64,000 bases of DNA from Bacteroidia bacterium (GTDB lineage: Bacteria; Bacteroidota; Bacteroidia; AKYH767-A; OLB10): contig JBAOIA010000012.1 in assembly GCA_037045145.1 (NCBI GenBank), forward strand, positions 744,001 to 808,000, given 5' to 3'. Positions 28,886-37,222 of the stretch are shown piece by piece. The first letter of the stretch is position 1. Each line of letters opens with the position of its first letter. The position numbers and the translations under genes are program-made. Below the pieces are notes generated by a model, which was not told where the DNA came from, made no database searches, and saw only the letters and a list, made by a program, of their open reading frames with translations.

Positions 28886-30501
28886 TGTTTGATGAATTTA
28901 AAGTTGTAGGCTTGAGAACCACAATAGATCTTAAGCAAATAAAAGCCAAAAGGCAGTGATGTTATATCTATACTTTCATCCTCTAGCTTTCTATAGATTC
29001 GCTCTTTTCCTTGCAAATCATAAATTTTAAAATATAATTTTCCAGGCTCTTTTCGCCCTAAAACAGTAAGTTTATCCTGTGCTATGGTTGGAAAAATTTT
29101 CATAGAATTCTGAATAATTTGCTCTTGTTGCTCAGTATAAGAATGGCAATATATAGTATCCGTTAAATAGTTAATATTCGAAACTTGTATTGTTATAGTG
29201 CTGTCGTGTAGTACACAAGAGTGGGTTTTGACAAAACTTGTTCTATCAATATTTGGAAAACTAACTAGTTGTTTTTGAAGTTGCTTTGGCACAATTAGTT
29301 GACATCCAAAATTCAAGGTGCTATCGGCTCTGGCCAATAATAGGTGATATGTTTGATTAATATAACCCCAGTTAATAAATCCACCATTTTTTGCTTTTTT
29401 TAATACAAGACATATTCCGTATAAAGTAGTTGGCTGAATATTCAGTACTGAACTAATAACTCTAGAATTAAAAATACTAAGATTACTGTCTATCTCTAAA
29501 AAAAAATTACTATTAATTTGTAAAATAAAATTACCATTATTATGAGCGATAATTTTTTTTAGCTCCTTATTTTGTGGTTGCGAATTTCCATAACGGAATG
29601 TTTGTAGCTCATTCCCCGATGAGTCAAGTCGTTGCAAGATAACATCGTCATATAAAATAGAAAAATATGGCGTTGCAATTCCACAGAGTATATTGCCGTT
29701 GGGCTCAACAACTATATCTGCTGCATAAATAGATGTGGCACCAAAAATAGATGGTACAATATTTCCTATCCTCTTGGCCCAGATTAAATTGCCTTGGGAA
29801 TCGAGCCGCATTACTAAAACACTAGTCGGTGGATCAAGAAAAATAGTATCGGTTTCCAATATTTGAGCCTGAACGATAAAACCATTGTCAATATACTTGA
29901 CTATTCTGGTAATATACGCATCATCATTATAAACATAAACTTTGTTCCATAATAAGTTAAAGTTAAGATCAAGCGCAGCAATAAACATTCTTCTGTTGTC
30001 GTAAAAGTTATGTTTCTCGCCCTGACAACCAGCAATCATTATTGTGCTGTCGTTGGCAAGGAACGCCCTACCACTTACTAAAGTGTCACCAATCAAAGCT
30101 ATGGCTCTAGCAACATTACCTGAACTATCAGTTTTAACCAAACAATTTTTAAAAGGATCATAGCTGCCCGAATCTGCGAAAGCTCCACTTATAATAAGTG
30201 AATCGTTATGTATTCGAAATAAATCACTGCTAGAAAAAGTGCCTCCCTGTACTTTTAGCTCCTTCTGCCATTTGGTGTTTAAGGCAGAGTCGGTACGTAC
30301 TAAATTGGTAAAATGATAGTTTGCAATGGCAATTGAAGATTGTGTGCTGATATGTATCAAGTCGCTATCTGGCATTTCAACTATATCATCAGGTGATTGT
30401 GCAAACTGCCCATGTTGAAAATACACCTTCTGCACCACCTGCTGCCCATTGGCGCAGTAGCTCAGCAAACAGACAATTAAAACTAAAAAATAACGGCTCA
30501 T
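28882..30501 (-). CDS. B5: propeller-like T9SS protein, B family
   Basis: I chose ATG 30501 (MSRYFLVLIVCLLSYCANGQ, a normal signal peptide). The frame is open further upstream to 30624, but that part is a remnant of the 3' end of gene C. The 539-residue protein repeats a motif like D-S-x-G-N-x-I-W-x-K-R-I-G-N several times, as in secreted beta-propeller proteins. It ends in a T9SS sorting tail (IFPTIAQDKLTVLGR to YNFKFIKQ). The signal peptide and leader match B1, B3 and B4 almost exactly while the body is different. The stop overlaps the start of A5 (ATGA). No enzyme motif is visible. Confidence 0.85.
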   Translation of the reverse strand: MSRYFLVLIVCLLSYCANGQQVVQKVYFQHGQFAQSPDDIVEMPDSDLIHISTQSSIAIANYHFTNLVRTDSALNTKWQKELKVQGGTFSSSDLFRIHNDSLIISGAFADSGSYDPFKNCLVKTDSSGNVARAIALIGDTLVSGRAFLANDSTIMIAGCQGEKHNFYDNRRMFIAALDLNFNLLWNKVYVYNDDAYITRIVKYIDNGFIVQAQILETDTIFLDPPTSVLVMRLDSQGNLIWAKRIGNIVPSIFGATSIYAADIVVEPNGNILCGIATPYFSILYDDVILQRLDSSGNELQTFRYGNSQPQNKELKKIIAHNNGNFILQINSNFFLEIDSNLSIFNSRVISSVLNIQPTTLYGICLVLKKAKNGGFINWGYINQTYHLLLARADSTLNFGCQLIVPKQLQKQLVSFPNIDRTSFVKTHSCVLHDSTITIQVSNINYLTDTIYCHSYTEQQEQIIQNSMKIFPTIAQDKLTVLGRKEPGKLYFKIYDLQGKERIYRKLEDESIDITSLPFGFYLLKIYCGSQAYNFKFIKQ

Positions 30502-30799
30502 GGTTTTTGAGATTTGATTTTTTGTTCTCTTGTTCTCTTGTTCTAATTTGTTGATGCGTTTATCCCCACTCGTCCACATCTGATAGGTAGCGTTGTGCGC
30601 GATAGATGAGGAGGTGATTAACACCTGTTATAGAACCACATATATCCTCGTCCCTTACGCACGTACTTGACTTCAGACGAGGACGAATGGGGTTTTGATC
30701 TTCAACAGGCAAATTCATATTCCTTACTTGAGTGCTGCAAGGTGTTTGTTCTGTGCAGTCTCCTGTACCTACATAGGCACATTCTTTATGAAATGGAAA
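30453..30799. repeat. 347-bp direct repeat, copy 1
   Basis: Identical by eye to 32628-32974 (offset 2175 bp). It covers the B5 signal-peptide region and leader, the inverted-repeat element at 30564-30692, and part of the truncated A4 coding sequence. Confidence 0.93.
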
Positions 30800-31111
30800 C
30801 GACACTACCTCATAAAAGTAACTCATTGAATAAACGTATGGCACTGCAGTGCTACTACTTGCACCTAGTGCAACAACAGGGTCAATAAAAAGTTGATACC
30901 ACGGAAGCCTGCCAAAATAAATTTCAAATTCTCCTCTGTAATAACCACTTCCTGGCGGAATTGAATAGATAAAATTATTGAGATAATTAGAATTTAAGTT
31001 TTCAAAATCATAATCATTTGGATCATTCAATGAATTATTATAAGCATTGAGTACATTTTGTCCAGCAGAATTTGTTGTTGCTAAACATAACATGATAAAT
31101 ATCTTTCTCAT
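30560..31111 (-). CDS. A4: truncated A-family protein
   Basis: The 183-residue frame keeps the A-family signal peptide (ending NSAGQ) and first domain: RGEFEIYFGRLPWYQLFIDP, then VVSFPFHKECAYVGTGDC and NLPVEDQ. After NLPVEDQ the family sequence is replaced by an unrelated tail (NPIRPRLKSSTCVRDEDIC onward to DVDEWG) encoded by a 129-bp inverted repeat. It lacks the rest of the N-terminal half, the C-terminal module and the T9SS tail, so it is probably a non-functional remnant, or at most a periplasmic fragment. The start overlaps the B4 stop (ATGA). The last 81 residues equal those of A3. Confidence 0.75.
   Translation of the reverse strand: MRKIFIMLCLATTNSAGQNVLNAYNNSLNDPNDYDFENLNSNYLNNFIYSIPPGSGYYRGEFEIYFGRLPWYQLFIDPVVALGASSSTAVPYVYSMSYFYEVVSFPFHKECAYVGTGDCTEQTPCSTQVRNMNLPVEDQNPIRPRLKSSTCVRDEDICGSITGVNHLLIYRAQRYLSDVDEWG
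30564..30692. repeat. 129-bp imperfect inverted repeat at the A4/B5 junction, copy 1
   Basis: The arms of about 47 bp begin CCCCACTCGTCC (30564-30575) and end GGACGAATGGGG (30681-30692). Further matches are TCTGA/TCAGA, the GTGCG region and GATGAGG/CCTCGTC. The centre holds AGGTGATTAACACCT. It lies exactly where A4 leaves the A-family sequence and where the remnant of gene C begins. It looks like a MITE or a folded repetitive element, with no target duplication visible because the flanks differ. Confidence 0.7.
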
Positions 31112-32676
31112 TGTTTAATGAATTTGCAGGTTATAAAATCATTATCTTTAATTAGTTTAATAAAGTAAATTCCTTTCGAAAGTTCTTTAACAGAAATAGA
31201 CCTTCTAATTGGCAATTTCATTAGCACAGAACCCATAGTATTAATGACTTCAATAGTTGCTCCATCTCCATTGGTATATCCAATATTCAAAACATCGTCC
31301 ACTATGGTTGGGTATATTTTTATATCTCTAAACTCTAGCTCCTGAAATTGAGTTGCACTATTACAAATAACAGAATCTGAAATATCACTAACATTATTTG
31401 GTGATAAATAAATAGTCGTATCAGCAGTCATAAAATTACTTAGAATAATGTCACCTGTAATATCTGTGTTAGAAAACAAAACACTTTGTACTGATATTGA
31501 TAAATACGGATTGTTCCCACATCCAATTGCCGAAGAACTATCTGACTTAACAACTAATCCGTACTCGTACGGGGAAAGTGTTGCTCCTGAATTAATTATT
31601 TGATTATTTTCATCTATCAGCTGGTTCCAAAAAACACCTATAGGAGATGTAGACAATCTTCTTCTATTTAAAAAATTAAGATTAGCATCGGTTATTACAT
31701 GTTCTCTTTTGTTCATCAATTGAATAATATTTCCATCAGGTCTGATGGAAATATTATCAACTAATGCATCCTGCCCGGACACGTTGGCAAATCGTTTACA
31801 TGCAATTTCATTGCCTTGAGGATCTAGTTTTTGAAGTACATTGTCAAAGTCTAAAATACTCCAATACGTTGACTGAAAGCTGCTGATTATATTTCCCTGA
31901 TGGTCAACTTTAACATCTCCACTATATAAATAAGGAATAGTGCTTGGCGATGGGCCAAAAGTGCCGGTTCGCTTTGCCCAAATTACATTGCCCGTTGAAT
32001 CAATGCGTACTATAAATGTATTCAAACCGGGCACTGTAGGTGTAGAGAACGTAATATAAGCCTGTGCCTGTACCACTAATCCATTACCCGGATACTCAGC
32101 TATTTTAATTTTATCATTTCCATCTAAATACTCTATTTGATTTTTCCACTTAATATTTAACTCTGTGTCCATAGCTATTAAAAATATCTTTCTGTGAGTT
32201 ATTGAATCATCAAATCGTTGTGTGCCATATACCACAACATCACCATTACATAATTGTGTTTTACTGTATTCAAAATTGGGTATATCCAAACAACGAAACG
32301 AAACAATATTTAATGCAGAGTCTGTTTTTGCCAACCAGCAATAGTTTTTGTTGTTATAGCTATAATTCCCATTTATGATAAGCGAATCGTTTGAAAGTGC
32401 AATCACTTGATTGATCGTTATTTCTCCTGCTGTGGTTGTAAACTCCTTAATCCATAATGTGTTTAAGAAAGTATCTGTTTTAATAATACTATAATAGTGG
32501 GTGAAATTGATACCTTGATTAGCTATGAAGTAGAAACTCTCTGCACTCTTTGCAAAATCATAAATACAATTATAACCATTTGCCACATTAAACTTATACA
32601 CCTTCTGCACTATCTGCTGCCCATTGACGCAGTAGCTCAGCAAACAGACAATTAAAACTAAAAAATAACGGCTCAT
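31108..32676 (-). CDS. B4: propeller-like T9SS protein, B family
   Basis: I chose ATG 32676 (MSRYFLVLIVCLLSYCVNGQ). The frame extends upstream to 32799 through the same gene C remnant seen before B5. The 522-residue protein has several repeats of the type NTLWIKEF, IKWKNQIEY, DSTGNVIWAKRTGT and LDPQGNEIACKRFAN. It ends in a T9SS sorting tail (IYPTIVDDVLNIGYTN to ITCKFIKQ). The signal peptide is shared with B1, B3 and B5 but the body is its own. The stop overlaps the start of A4. Confidence 0.85.
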   Translation of the reverse strand: MSRYFLVLIVCLLSYCVNGQQIVQKVYKFNVANGYNCIYDFAKSAESFYFIANQGINFTHYYSIIKTDTFLNTLWIKEFTTTAGEITINQVIALSNDSLIINGNYSYNNKNYCWLAKTDSALNIVSFRCLDIPNFEYSKTQLCNGDVVVYGTQRFDDSITHRKIFLIAMDTELNIKWKNQIEYLDGNDKIKIAEYPGNGLVVQAQAYITFSTPTVPGLNTFIVRIDSTGNVIWAKRTGTFGPSPSTIPYLYSGDVKVDHQGNIISSFQSTYWSILDFDNVLQKLDPQGNEIACKRFANVSGQDALVDNISIRPDGNIIQLMNKREHVITDANLNFLNRRRLSTSPIGVFWNQLIDENNQIINSGATLSPYEYGLVVKSDSSSAIGCGNNPYLSISVQSVLFSNTDITGDIILSNFMTADTTIYLSPNNVSDISDSVICNSATQFQELEFRDIKIYPTIVDDVLNIGYTNGDGATIEVINTMGSVLMKLPIRRSISVKELSKGIYFIKLIKDNDFITCKFIKQ

Positions 32677-32974
32677 GGTTTTTGAGATTTGATTTTTTGT
32701 TCTCTTGTTCTCTTGTTCTAATTTGTTGATGCGTTTATCCCCACTCGTCCACATCTGATAGGTAGCGTTGTGCGCGATAGATGAGGAGGTGATTAACACC
32801 TGTTATAGAACCACATATATCCTCGTCCCTTACGCACGTACTTGACTTCAGACGAGGACGAATGGGGTTTTGATCTTCAACAGGCAAATTCATATTCCTT
32901 ACTTGAGTGCTGCAAGGTGTTTGTTCTGTGCAGTCTCCTGTACCTACATAGGCACATTCTTTATGAAATGGAAA
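32628..32974. repeat. 347-bp direct repeat, copy 2
   Basis: Identical by eye to 30453-30799. The first mismatches outside are at 30452/32627 and 30800/32975. Confidence 0.93.
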
Positions 32975-33334
32975 AGATACCACTTCATAATTATAGGTAA
33001 CTGTATAAATATAACTAGGATGTGGGTTTATATTTAAAACAGGCGTAACAAATATATAATACCATGGGTGTAGTATTAAGCACATTTCATATTCTCCATC
33101 AAAATTCTGTGAATTAAAAAATATACCGTTGTTGTAGTCTCTGAAAAACTGGCTATTAAAAATAAAATCACGAGAAAATGAACTTATTTGGTTGTTAATA
33201 TAGAAATCTGACAGATTTACTGGTGGTTGTTTATAAAAATTTACGACATCTTGCGCACATAAGTTGAACGACATTAATGCTGTACAAATTGTCAGCTTTA
33301 AAAAATACTTAATTCTTTCTAAATAATATTTCAT
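32735..33334 (-). CDS. A3: truncated A-family protein
   Basis: The 199-residue frame has a signal peptide (ending FNLCAQ) and the A-family opening (GEYEMCLILHPWYYIFVTP, then VVSFPFHKECAY). It is cut after NLPVEDQ at the same residue as A4 and continues into the same inverted-repeat tail. The first 118 residues differ clearly from A4 and the last 81 are identical, so the cut end was copied between the two loci after the N-terminal parts diverged, or was converted. There is no T9SS tail, so it is probably a remnant. The start overlaps the B3 stop (ATGA). Confidence 0.75.
   Translation of the reverse strand: MKYYLERIKYFLKLTICTALMSFNLCAQDVVNFYKQPPVNLSDFYINNQISSFSRDFIFNSQFFRDYNNGIFFNSQNFDGEYEMCLILHPWYYIFVTPVLNINPHPSYIYTVTYNYEVVSFPFHKECAYVGTGDCTEQTPCSTQVRNMNLPVEDQNPIRPRLKSSTCVRDEDICGSITGVNHLLIYRAQRYLSDVDEWG
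32739..32867. repeat. 129-bp imperfect inverted repeat at the A3/B4 junction, copy 2
   Basis: Same sequence and position relative to the genes as 30564-30692, inside the 347-bp direct repeat. Arms start CCCCACTCGTCC and end GGACGAATGGGG. Confidence 0.7.
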
Positions 33335-34914
33335 AGGTGGATTAGTTTAAATGATTTTAAATAACTTTTACTCTTTATTCTCAAAATTAAGACCCCTTTC
33401 GGAAGGTGAGATAAATCAACCATTTCAGGTAATGATGCAAAATATTCCAATTTTTGTCCAACTGTATTATATATCTCTGCCATGAAGTGATTGTTCAAAG
33501 AAGACTCGATAAATACTTTATTATAGGTCATTGTTGGAAAAACTTTTATTTCATCAAAAATAATTTCTGAAACCACAGTTGATGATAAACAAAGTAAACT
33601 GTCCTGTAAAATCCAATTGCCGGAAGCACTTATGGCAACTGTACTATCCAAAACAGTTAAAGAAGTGCTGTTTAATGGGTAATATGCACCAGTATTGGGC
33701 ATAGAAACAGTTTGATAAGGACAGGGAATAAAAGGATATTGATAACACCCGATATTAGACATACTATCTGTAAGCATGACACTTATTTTTTTGCTAGGCA
33801 TATACTGTCCTAATACAACCGTCTGTCCATTTGTACATATTTGTTGATCTAAAATTGTTATTTGATTATTTGATGGAACTATTCGTTTAAAATCTATGTA
33901 ATTAAGGTTTTGATCTAAAATAAAATTGGTGAAATTGTTTAACCTTAAAATTAAATTTTGATTTTTGGAAATCTGCTGACAACTATGTATATTATTTGTA
34001 GCATTAGATATCCTTAATGAATTTATTTCATTTCCTAAGCTATCTGTTTTTTGAACAACAATATCATTCTTTGGACTATTATTATAATAAGTAGTATGAT
34101 AAACATTTACTATTTCATGATTTTCCAAAACAAGTATTTCTCCTGCATGGATACTGCCGTTCCCGGAATATAAGTTAGGTATATTACCTATTCTTTTTGT
34201 CCATAATTCATTACCTGTGGAGTCAATGTGGATCAAAAGCGTACCACAACAAGGTTCTGTAGAGGACGAATCAATATAGTGATTAACATCAGCTTGCAGA
34301 ATTAAACCGTTATTACTAAAAAAATCAGCAGAAATAATATCATCCTGAAAACCATAAGCATATTCTTTCCCCCATAAATAGTTTAAATCCTTGTCATAAG
34401 TTAATATCTGCATGCGCTCGTCATAGAAACCCGTTATTACTTTTTTACCATACAATACCATCTTCTGCTGTACATCACTCCAGATGATGTCATGAATATA
34501 AAAGTTGTTTAGGTCTTGTAATATCTTTGCAGATATAACAGTTCCATTCCCATCAATCTTTAGTAAAAATGTATTGATGAGCTGAGTTGAAATAGAATCG
34601 TTTATCCCACCCCAAACAATTAATGTGTCTGGTGCAATTTCTTTGATATAAGGGAAAAAGACAAGGTAGCCCGGAACAACATACTCCTTATTCCAAAGTA
34701 TATTTAATGCAGAATCTGTTCGGGTTAAAGTTGTAGCGTAATAGCTGTTTGCTGATATAGGATAGTTAATAAATAAAAAATCGCCATTTGCAGCTTCAAT
34801 AATTCTGTTTGGATTGTCCAAATATTGACTCCAAAACATTTTCTGCACCACCTGCTGCCCATTGGCGCAGTAGTGCATCAAACAGACTATTAAAACTAAA
34901 AAATAACGGCTCAT
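33331..34914 (-). CDS. B3: propeller-like T9SS protein, B family
   Basis: The 527-residue protein starts MSRYFLVLIVCLMHYCANGQ. The body repeats motifs such as NILWNKEYV, LNYLWGKEYAYG, DSTGNELWTKRIGN and DSLGNEINSLRISN. The C-terminus is a T9SS sorting tail (VFPTMTYNKVFIES to LKSFKLIHL). An 88-bp gap separates it from A2, the largest gap between genes in the array. The conserved leader ends after about 25 bp and is followed by unrelated sequence, so the gene C remnant seen before B4 and B5 is missing here. The stop overlaps A3. Confidence 0.87.
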   Translation of the reverse strand: MSRYFLVLIVCLMHYCANGQQVVQKMFWSQYLDNPNRIIEAANGDFLFINYPISANSYYATTLTRTDSALNILWNKEYVVPGYLVFFPYIKEIAPDTLIVWGGINDSISTQLINTFLLKIDGNGTVISAKILQDLNNFYIHDIIWSDVQQKMVLYGKKVITGFYDERMQILTYDKDLNYLWGKEYAYGFQDDIISADFFSNNGLILQADVNHYIDSSSTEPCCGTLLIHIDSTGNELWTKRIGNIPNLYSGNGSIHAGEILVLENHEIVNVYHTTYYNNSPKNDIVVQKTDSLGNEINSLRISNATNNIHSCQQISKNQNLILRLNNFTNFILDQNLNYIDFKRIVPSNNQITILDQQICTNGQTVVLGQYMPSKKISVMLTDSMSNIGCYQYPFIPCPYQTVSMPNTGAYYPLNSTSLTVLDSTVAISASGNWILQDSLLCLSSTVVSEIIFDEIKVFPTMTYNKVFIESSLNNHFMAEIYNTVGQKLEYFASLPEMVDLSHLPKGVLILRIKSKSYLKSFKLIHL

Positions 34915-35002
34915 GGTTTTTGAGATTTGAGTTTTTTTTTATAATTTACATCCGTGTTCTTGTAAAATGTGTAGTAACTTTTAATTCAGTCAGCATAATA
35001 TT

Positions 35003-37222
35003 TCAATGCTGCACCATAAATTTCAATGTTTCTGTTTTTCCTTGCTGCATCACTTTGGCCAGATACATGCCATTAGGCTCATGACTGAAATCCGGTGTAT
35101 GTAATATGCTGTTAAAGTTTACTTGTTCATACACTGTGCGGCCATAAACATCTACTATTACCAATCTTTCTGCTTTTAGTGGCATAAAACGGTTATGCAG
35201 CTTAACAACATTTGCAGTAGGGTTTGGATAAATATTAAGAGCGGGCAAGGTCTCATATTTCTTTTGTTGATGCTGTTGTGTGGCCGCAGCCATACGTGCC
35301 GCTATTGGTAAATTGCATGGCCCTGCCGAACCACCGGGCGATGTGGGCATGATGTGAACATTGCTGCCACTCATGGCATGAAACCCTTCTTTAAGATAAA
35401 TTACCTCTCCTGCTTGCATGGTTATGTTACTGCCACTTTGTGCTACGTAATCCTGTTTAGGAATATCCTGATCGGGGTCAACATTGCTGCCTGCATATAT
35501 TTCGCGAATGGCTTTATAGTGCAGCGGAAGGGTTTGTGTAATATCACCATTTTGCAAATACTGCACATCGTTGTAGTTGCGCAGCACAGCACCGCCTAAG
35601 GTCTGAATTTTAAAACGTGTGTTGGTTCTGTCGAAGCTATGATCTTCTTTGCCATAGTGTGCCGGATAATCGTCAAACTGTAGGGTGGCACCTTGTTTCA
35701 CATCAAAGGTGCAGTCAAACAGGCGCACACAATTCTGCACCGTTAGCTTGCTGTTGTTTTCAAGGTAATAGCGCGAGGCATACAGATGCTGCGTTGCCGG
35801 TAGTGCAGACAGCGGAAAGTTAATGGCATCGGTTGGATTTTCTGTTGTAAGGTCTGTCTTAACAGGCACCTCTCTTAAATCGGTATTGGCATCGCAGCCG
35901 TTCTCTGCTATGCGTGAAGCCAATGCTTCTGCCTCATTTGGATAAACACCTCTGATAGTTTTAAAAGTATAATCCTGCGGAAACACAAAGTTGCTTGCTG
36001 TGATGGTAGCCTCGCTGGGGTTATATATTTCTTTTTCTGTTGGGTTGATGATGTTTAAATCGGTGTTTTGGTCTATAAAGTAACTGTGGCGGATGCCGGG
36101 TTTTGTAACAATTTGATTTTGTTGGTTTTTTTCGTACCCTGCTAAATAATTACCTTCTGCAGATCTTAATGGCGCTGAAATATAACTATAGCATGGATAA
36201 TAAAAACTTGGGTTAACTGCATTAGGTGTCCATACATTAAAAAGAGACCCTATTTCTACAGGCACTGCAAATGATGGATTTGATACACACGCTGATGTTG
36301 GATTAATTTCCGAATGTTTAAAATAATTAATTCCTCCATCACTGATTACAATATGGTTATCGTAAACTGATTCATCATCTCCTAAATATAACGTTTGGCT
36401 AGGGAGGTCTATCTCGTTTTGATTTTTTATTAACATAGGATAAAAAATGACATCATAATTTTCCGGACCTGCCTGCACAGCATTGGTTGCAAAAAACGGA
36501 TAATACCGCATTCTTCCTCTTGAATTGTCGTAATAAAAACTAAATTGGCCAATAATATTATTTTCATTAGGTGGGTAGTCGCAATGTGCATATACAGTGT
36601 GCTTAATGACTGAGTGTGGTATTGCTCTTCTATAGGGTGTATTTAATTGGCTTCCGTGGTAACAACTAGTTACCAATGTATTTGCCACTGGAGATCCTCC
36701 TCCACTCTGTCCACCAGAGTATCCACAACTAGCGAACTTTACCATTCCACTAGAATTCATTAAAATTGTAGGGTTACTGTTGTAATACCATCCAGAGTCA
36801 GCAACATTGTAGGTAAAATGACCTGACAATTCGTTGGGCATTGTTAATTCTCTGACTGGCGTTTGACTACATGCATTATTAGTATAGGCACATTCGTTAA
36901 CAAATGGAAAAGAAACCAATGCAAGCCGAAAACTAAAATTCAAAACACCGCTGCTTGAACACTGGTTAACAGGGAGTGTATTATTTATGAAATTATACCA
37001 ATAGTTTTCTTCCATACTAATTTCGTACTCTCCATTATAATATGTCTGATTGTGAAACAAAATATAGGGTGCCTGATCAGTTTGTACATATAATGGATTG
37101 CCTATGCTGACCATTGATGGATGATTATTTGCTGTATATGGAATATAAGGATTAATCAAATCTTGTGCACTTACGGGATTAACAATTAAATTAATTACCA
37201 ATAAATAAAATACATTTCTCAT
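35003..37222 (-). CDS. A2: T9SS surface protein, A family, complete copy
   Basis: The 739-residue protein has a signal peptide ending NPVSAQ. The copy-specific N-terminal half (about 20-374) has NGEYEISMEENYWYN, VSFPFVNECAY, IPHSVIKHTVYAHC, FYYDNSRGRMRYYPF and YDVIFYPM. The C-terminal module (375-739, bases 35006-36100) is nearly identical to A1 and A5 and includes the coathanger-like repeat and the T9SS tail (IYPNPTANVVKLHN to LKFMVQH). The start overlaps the B2 stop as ATGA. Function unknown; predicted to be exported and surface-anchored. Confidence 0.88.
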   Translation of the reverse strand: MRNVFYLLVINLIVNPVSAQDLINPYIPYTANNHPSMVSIGNPLYVQTDQAPYILFHNQTYYNGEYEISMEENYWYNFINNTLPVNQCSSSGVLNFSFRLALVSFPFVNECAYTNNACSQTPVRELTMPNELSGHFTYNVADSGWYYNSNPTILMNSSGMVKFASCGYSGGQSGGGSPVANTLVTSCYHGSQLNTPYRRAIPHSVIKHTVYAHCDYPPNENNIIGQFSFYYDNSRGRMRYYPFFATNAVQAGPENYDVIFYPMLIKNQNEIDLPSQTLYLGDDESVYDNHIVISDGGINYFKHSEINPTSACVSNPSFAVPVEIGSLFNVWTPNAVNPSFYYPCYSYISAPLRSAEGNYLAGYEKNQQNQIVTKPGIRHSYFIDQNTDLNIINPTEKEIYNPSEATITASNFVFPQDYTFKTIRGVYPNEAEALASRIAENGCDANTDLREVPVKTDLTTENPTDAINFPLSALPATQHLYASRYYLENNSKLTVQNCVRLFDCTFDVKQGATLQFDDYPAHYGKEDHSFDRTNTRFKIQTLGGAVLRNYNDVQYLQNGDITQTLPLHYKAIREIYAGSNVDPDQDIPKQDYVAQSGSNITMQAGEVIYLKEGFHAMSGSNVHIMPTSPGGSAGPCNLPIAARMAAATQQHQQKKYETLPALNIYPNPTANVVKLHNRFMPLKAERLVIVDVYGRTVYEQVNFNSILHTPDFSHEPNGMYLAKVMQQGKTETLKFMVQH
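35006..36100. repeat. Near-identical A-module repeat, copy in A2
   Basis: These 365 codons correspond to 26642-27736 in A5 and, for the first 261 codons of the module, to 38881-39663 in A1. By eye A2 and A1 differ at about 9 of 261 residues, and A2 and A5 at about 25-30 of 365. Outside this block the three proteins are only distantly similar. Confidence 0.85.

Noticed and set aside
30502..30624. Upstream start of the B5 frame at 30624 (and of B4 at 32799)
   Set aside because: The extra 41 codons encode the inverted-repeat element and a gene C remnant; the signal peptide begins at MSRYFLVL as in B1 and B3.
30564..30692. Inverted repeat as an integron attC site
   Set aside because: The arms lack the RYYYAAC and GTTRRRY core sites expected of attC, and no integrase or cassette array is present.
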